Positions 4,864 to 5,324 of a stretch of 5,324 nucleotides of DNA are shown in pieces. The translations under genes were made by a program, and so were the position numbers. The stretch is from JBHEKP01 sp041859375 (GTDB lineage: Bacteria; Hydrogenedentota; Hydrogenedentia; Hydrogenedentales; CAITNO01): NCBI GenBank assembly GCA_041859375.1, contig JBHEKP010000360.1, positions 1 to 5,324 of the forward strand. Reading direction: 5' to 3'. Within the stretch, counting starts at the first letter, position 1, and every line of letters starts with the position of its first letter. Below the pieces are notes generated by a model. It ran no database searches, was not told where the DNA came from, and saw only the letters and a list, made by a program, of their open reading frames with translations.

Positions 4864-5324
4864 ATGCGGCCGGGTCTTTTTGTGTTCTTACTCACGGCGC
4901 TCGCCGTTGCGCTTCCCATTCATGCCGCCGAACAACCCATGCTGGTGCGCGGGGGCGCGAGCGCCCACCACATCGTGGTCGGCGCGGGGGCCAGCCCCTC
5001 GGAGCGGCAGGCGGCGAAGGACATCCAGTCCCATGTGGAGGCCTGCACCGGGGCGCGGCTGCCCGTCACGGCGGAGCCGCCACCCGGCGCGCCGATGATC
5101 GTGCTTGGCTGCGGGCCCGCGGCGAAAAGCCTCGGGGTGGACCCGGACCCCGCCGCCCTGGGCGAGCAGGGCTATGTGCTGAAGACGAGCGGGCCCCATG
5201 TGGTCATCGCGGGCACGGCGGCGGCGGGCACCCTCTACGGGGCCTATGAGTTTCTGGAGACGGCCTTCGGCGTGCGCTGGCTCGCCCCCGGCGCGACCCG
5301 GACGCCGCAGGCGCGGGACGTGCC
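4864..5324 (+). CDS. Secreted protein with alpha-glucuronidase-like (GH67) N-terminal domain, probable DUF4838 type; 3' end missing
   Basis: 153 N-terminal residues are visible before the right edge; no stop occurs. MRPGLFVFLLTALAVALPIHAAEQ is a signal peptide: an early Arg, a hydrophobic core at about 4-18, and likely cleavage near residues 21-23. The rest has the pattern of the small domain found at the front of GH67 alpha-glucuronidases and of DUF4838 proteins: a strand HHIVVGAGAS, a helix SERQAAKDIQSHVEACTG (about 46-63), MIVLG, then EQGYVLKT, VVIAGTAAAGTLYGAYEFLE and FGVRWLAPG (about 136-143). The GTLYGAYEFLE...GVRWL stretch is the most diagnostic. Such proteins are thought to act outside the cytoplasm on plant or algal polysaccharides. 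The catalytic part would lie past the window, so activity cannot be judged. The 104-base gap after ruvC suggests a separate transcription unit. Confidence 0.82.
   Translation, partial: MRPGLFVFLLTALAVALPIHAAEQPMLVRGGASAHHIVVGAGASPSERQAAKDIQSHVEACTGARLPVTAEPPPGAPMIVLGCGPAAKSLGVDPDPAALGEQGYVLKTSGPHVVIAGTAAAGTLYGAYEFLETAFGVRWLAPGATRTPQARDV

Noticed and set aside
4827..5249. A 140-codon plus-strand frame starting at 4827
   Set aside because: It overlaps the signal-peptide gene at 4864 in another frame, lacks a ribosome binding site, and gives an Arg/Gly/His-rich product without motifs.

Overview
The window is strongly GC-rich bacterial DNA with tightly packed genes in two divergent blocks. A minus-strand block covers roughly 1-3258 and a plus-strand block covers 3506-5324. 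Bacterial origin is clear from yebC and ruvC, Shine-Dalgarno sites and short gene spacing. The last gene resembles secreted proteins with an alpha-glucuronidase-type N-terminal domain (GH67N/DUF4838 type). These are common in polysaccharide-degrading Planctomycetes, Lentisphaerae, Verrucomicrobia and Hydrogenedentota. I infer an uncultured-type bacterium from that broad neighbourhood, but nothing here fixes the phylum.

Minus strand, read in transcription order: a CorA-family metal channel (3258-2239) with a GMS in place of the usual GMN; a two-domain protein (2151-1087) that joins a methyltransferase-like domain to an RNase D-type 3'-5' exonuclease; a Nudix hydrolase (1082-621) starting 4 bases after the previous stop codon; a non-coding stretch (399-620) holding a short tandem repeat; and the 5' part of a zinc-dependent alcohol dehydrogenase-like gene resembling galactitol-1-phosphate dehydrogenase (398 to beyond position 1). 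The exonuclease and Nudix genes are almost certainly co-transcribed.

Plus strand: yebC (3506-4261) and ruvC (4265-4759) form a close pair. A gap of about 100 bases with possible weak terminators follows, then the start of a secreted GH67N-like gene (4864 to beyond the right edge). ruvA and ruvB do not follow ruvC.

Between the two blocks (3259-3505) lie candidate divergent promoters. The one for yebC has a good extended -10 element and is followed at once by a hairpin with a run of six T.

No mobile element, CRISPR array, tRNA or rRNA was seen. I found no convincing new multi-gene system. The best candidates for a second look are the methyltransferase-exonuclease fusion with its coupled Nudix partner, and the TCCATATCG/TCCACCCCCG repeat cluster.
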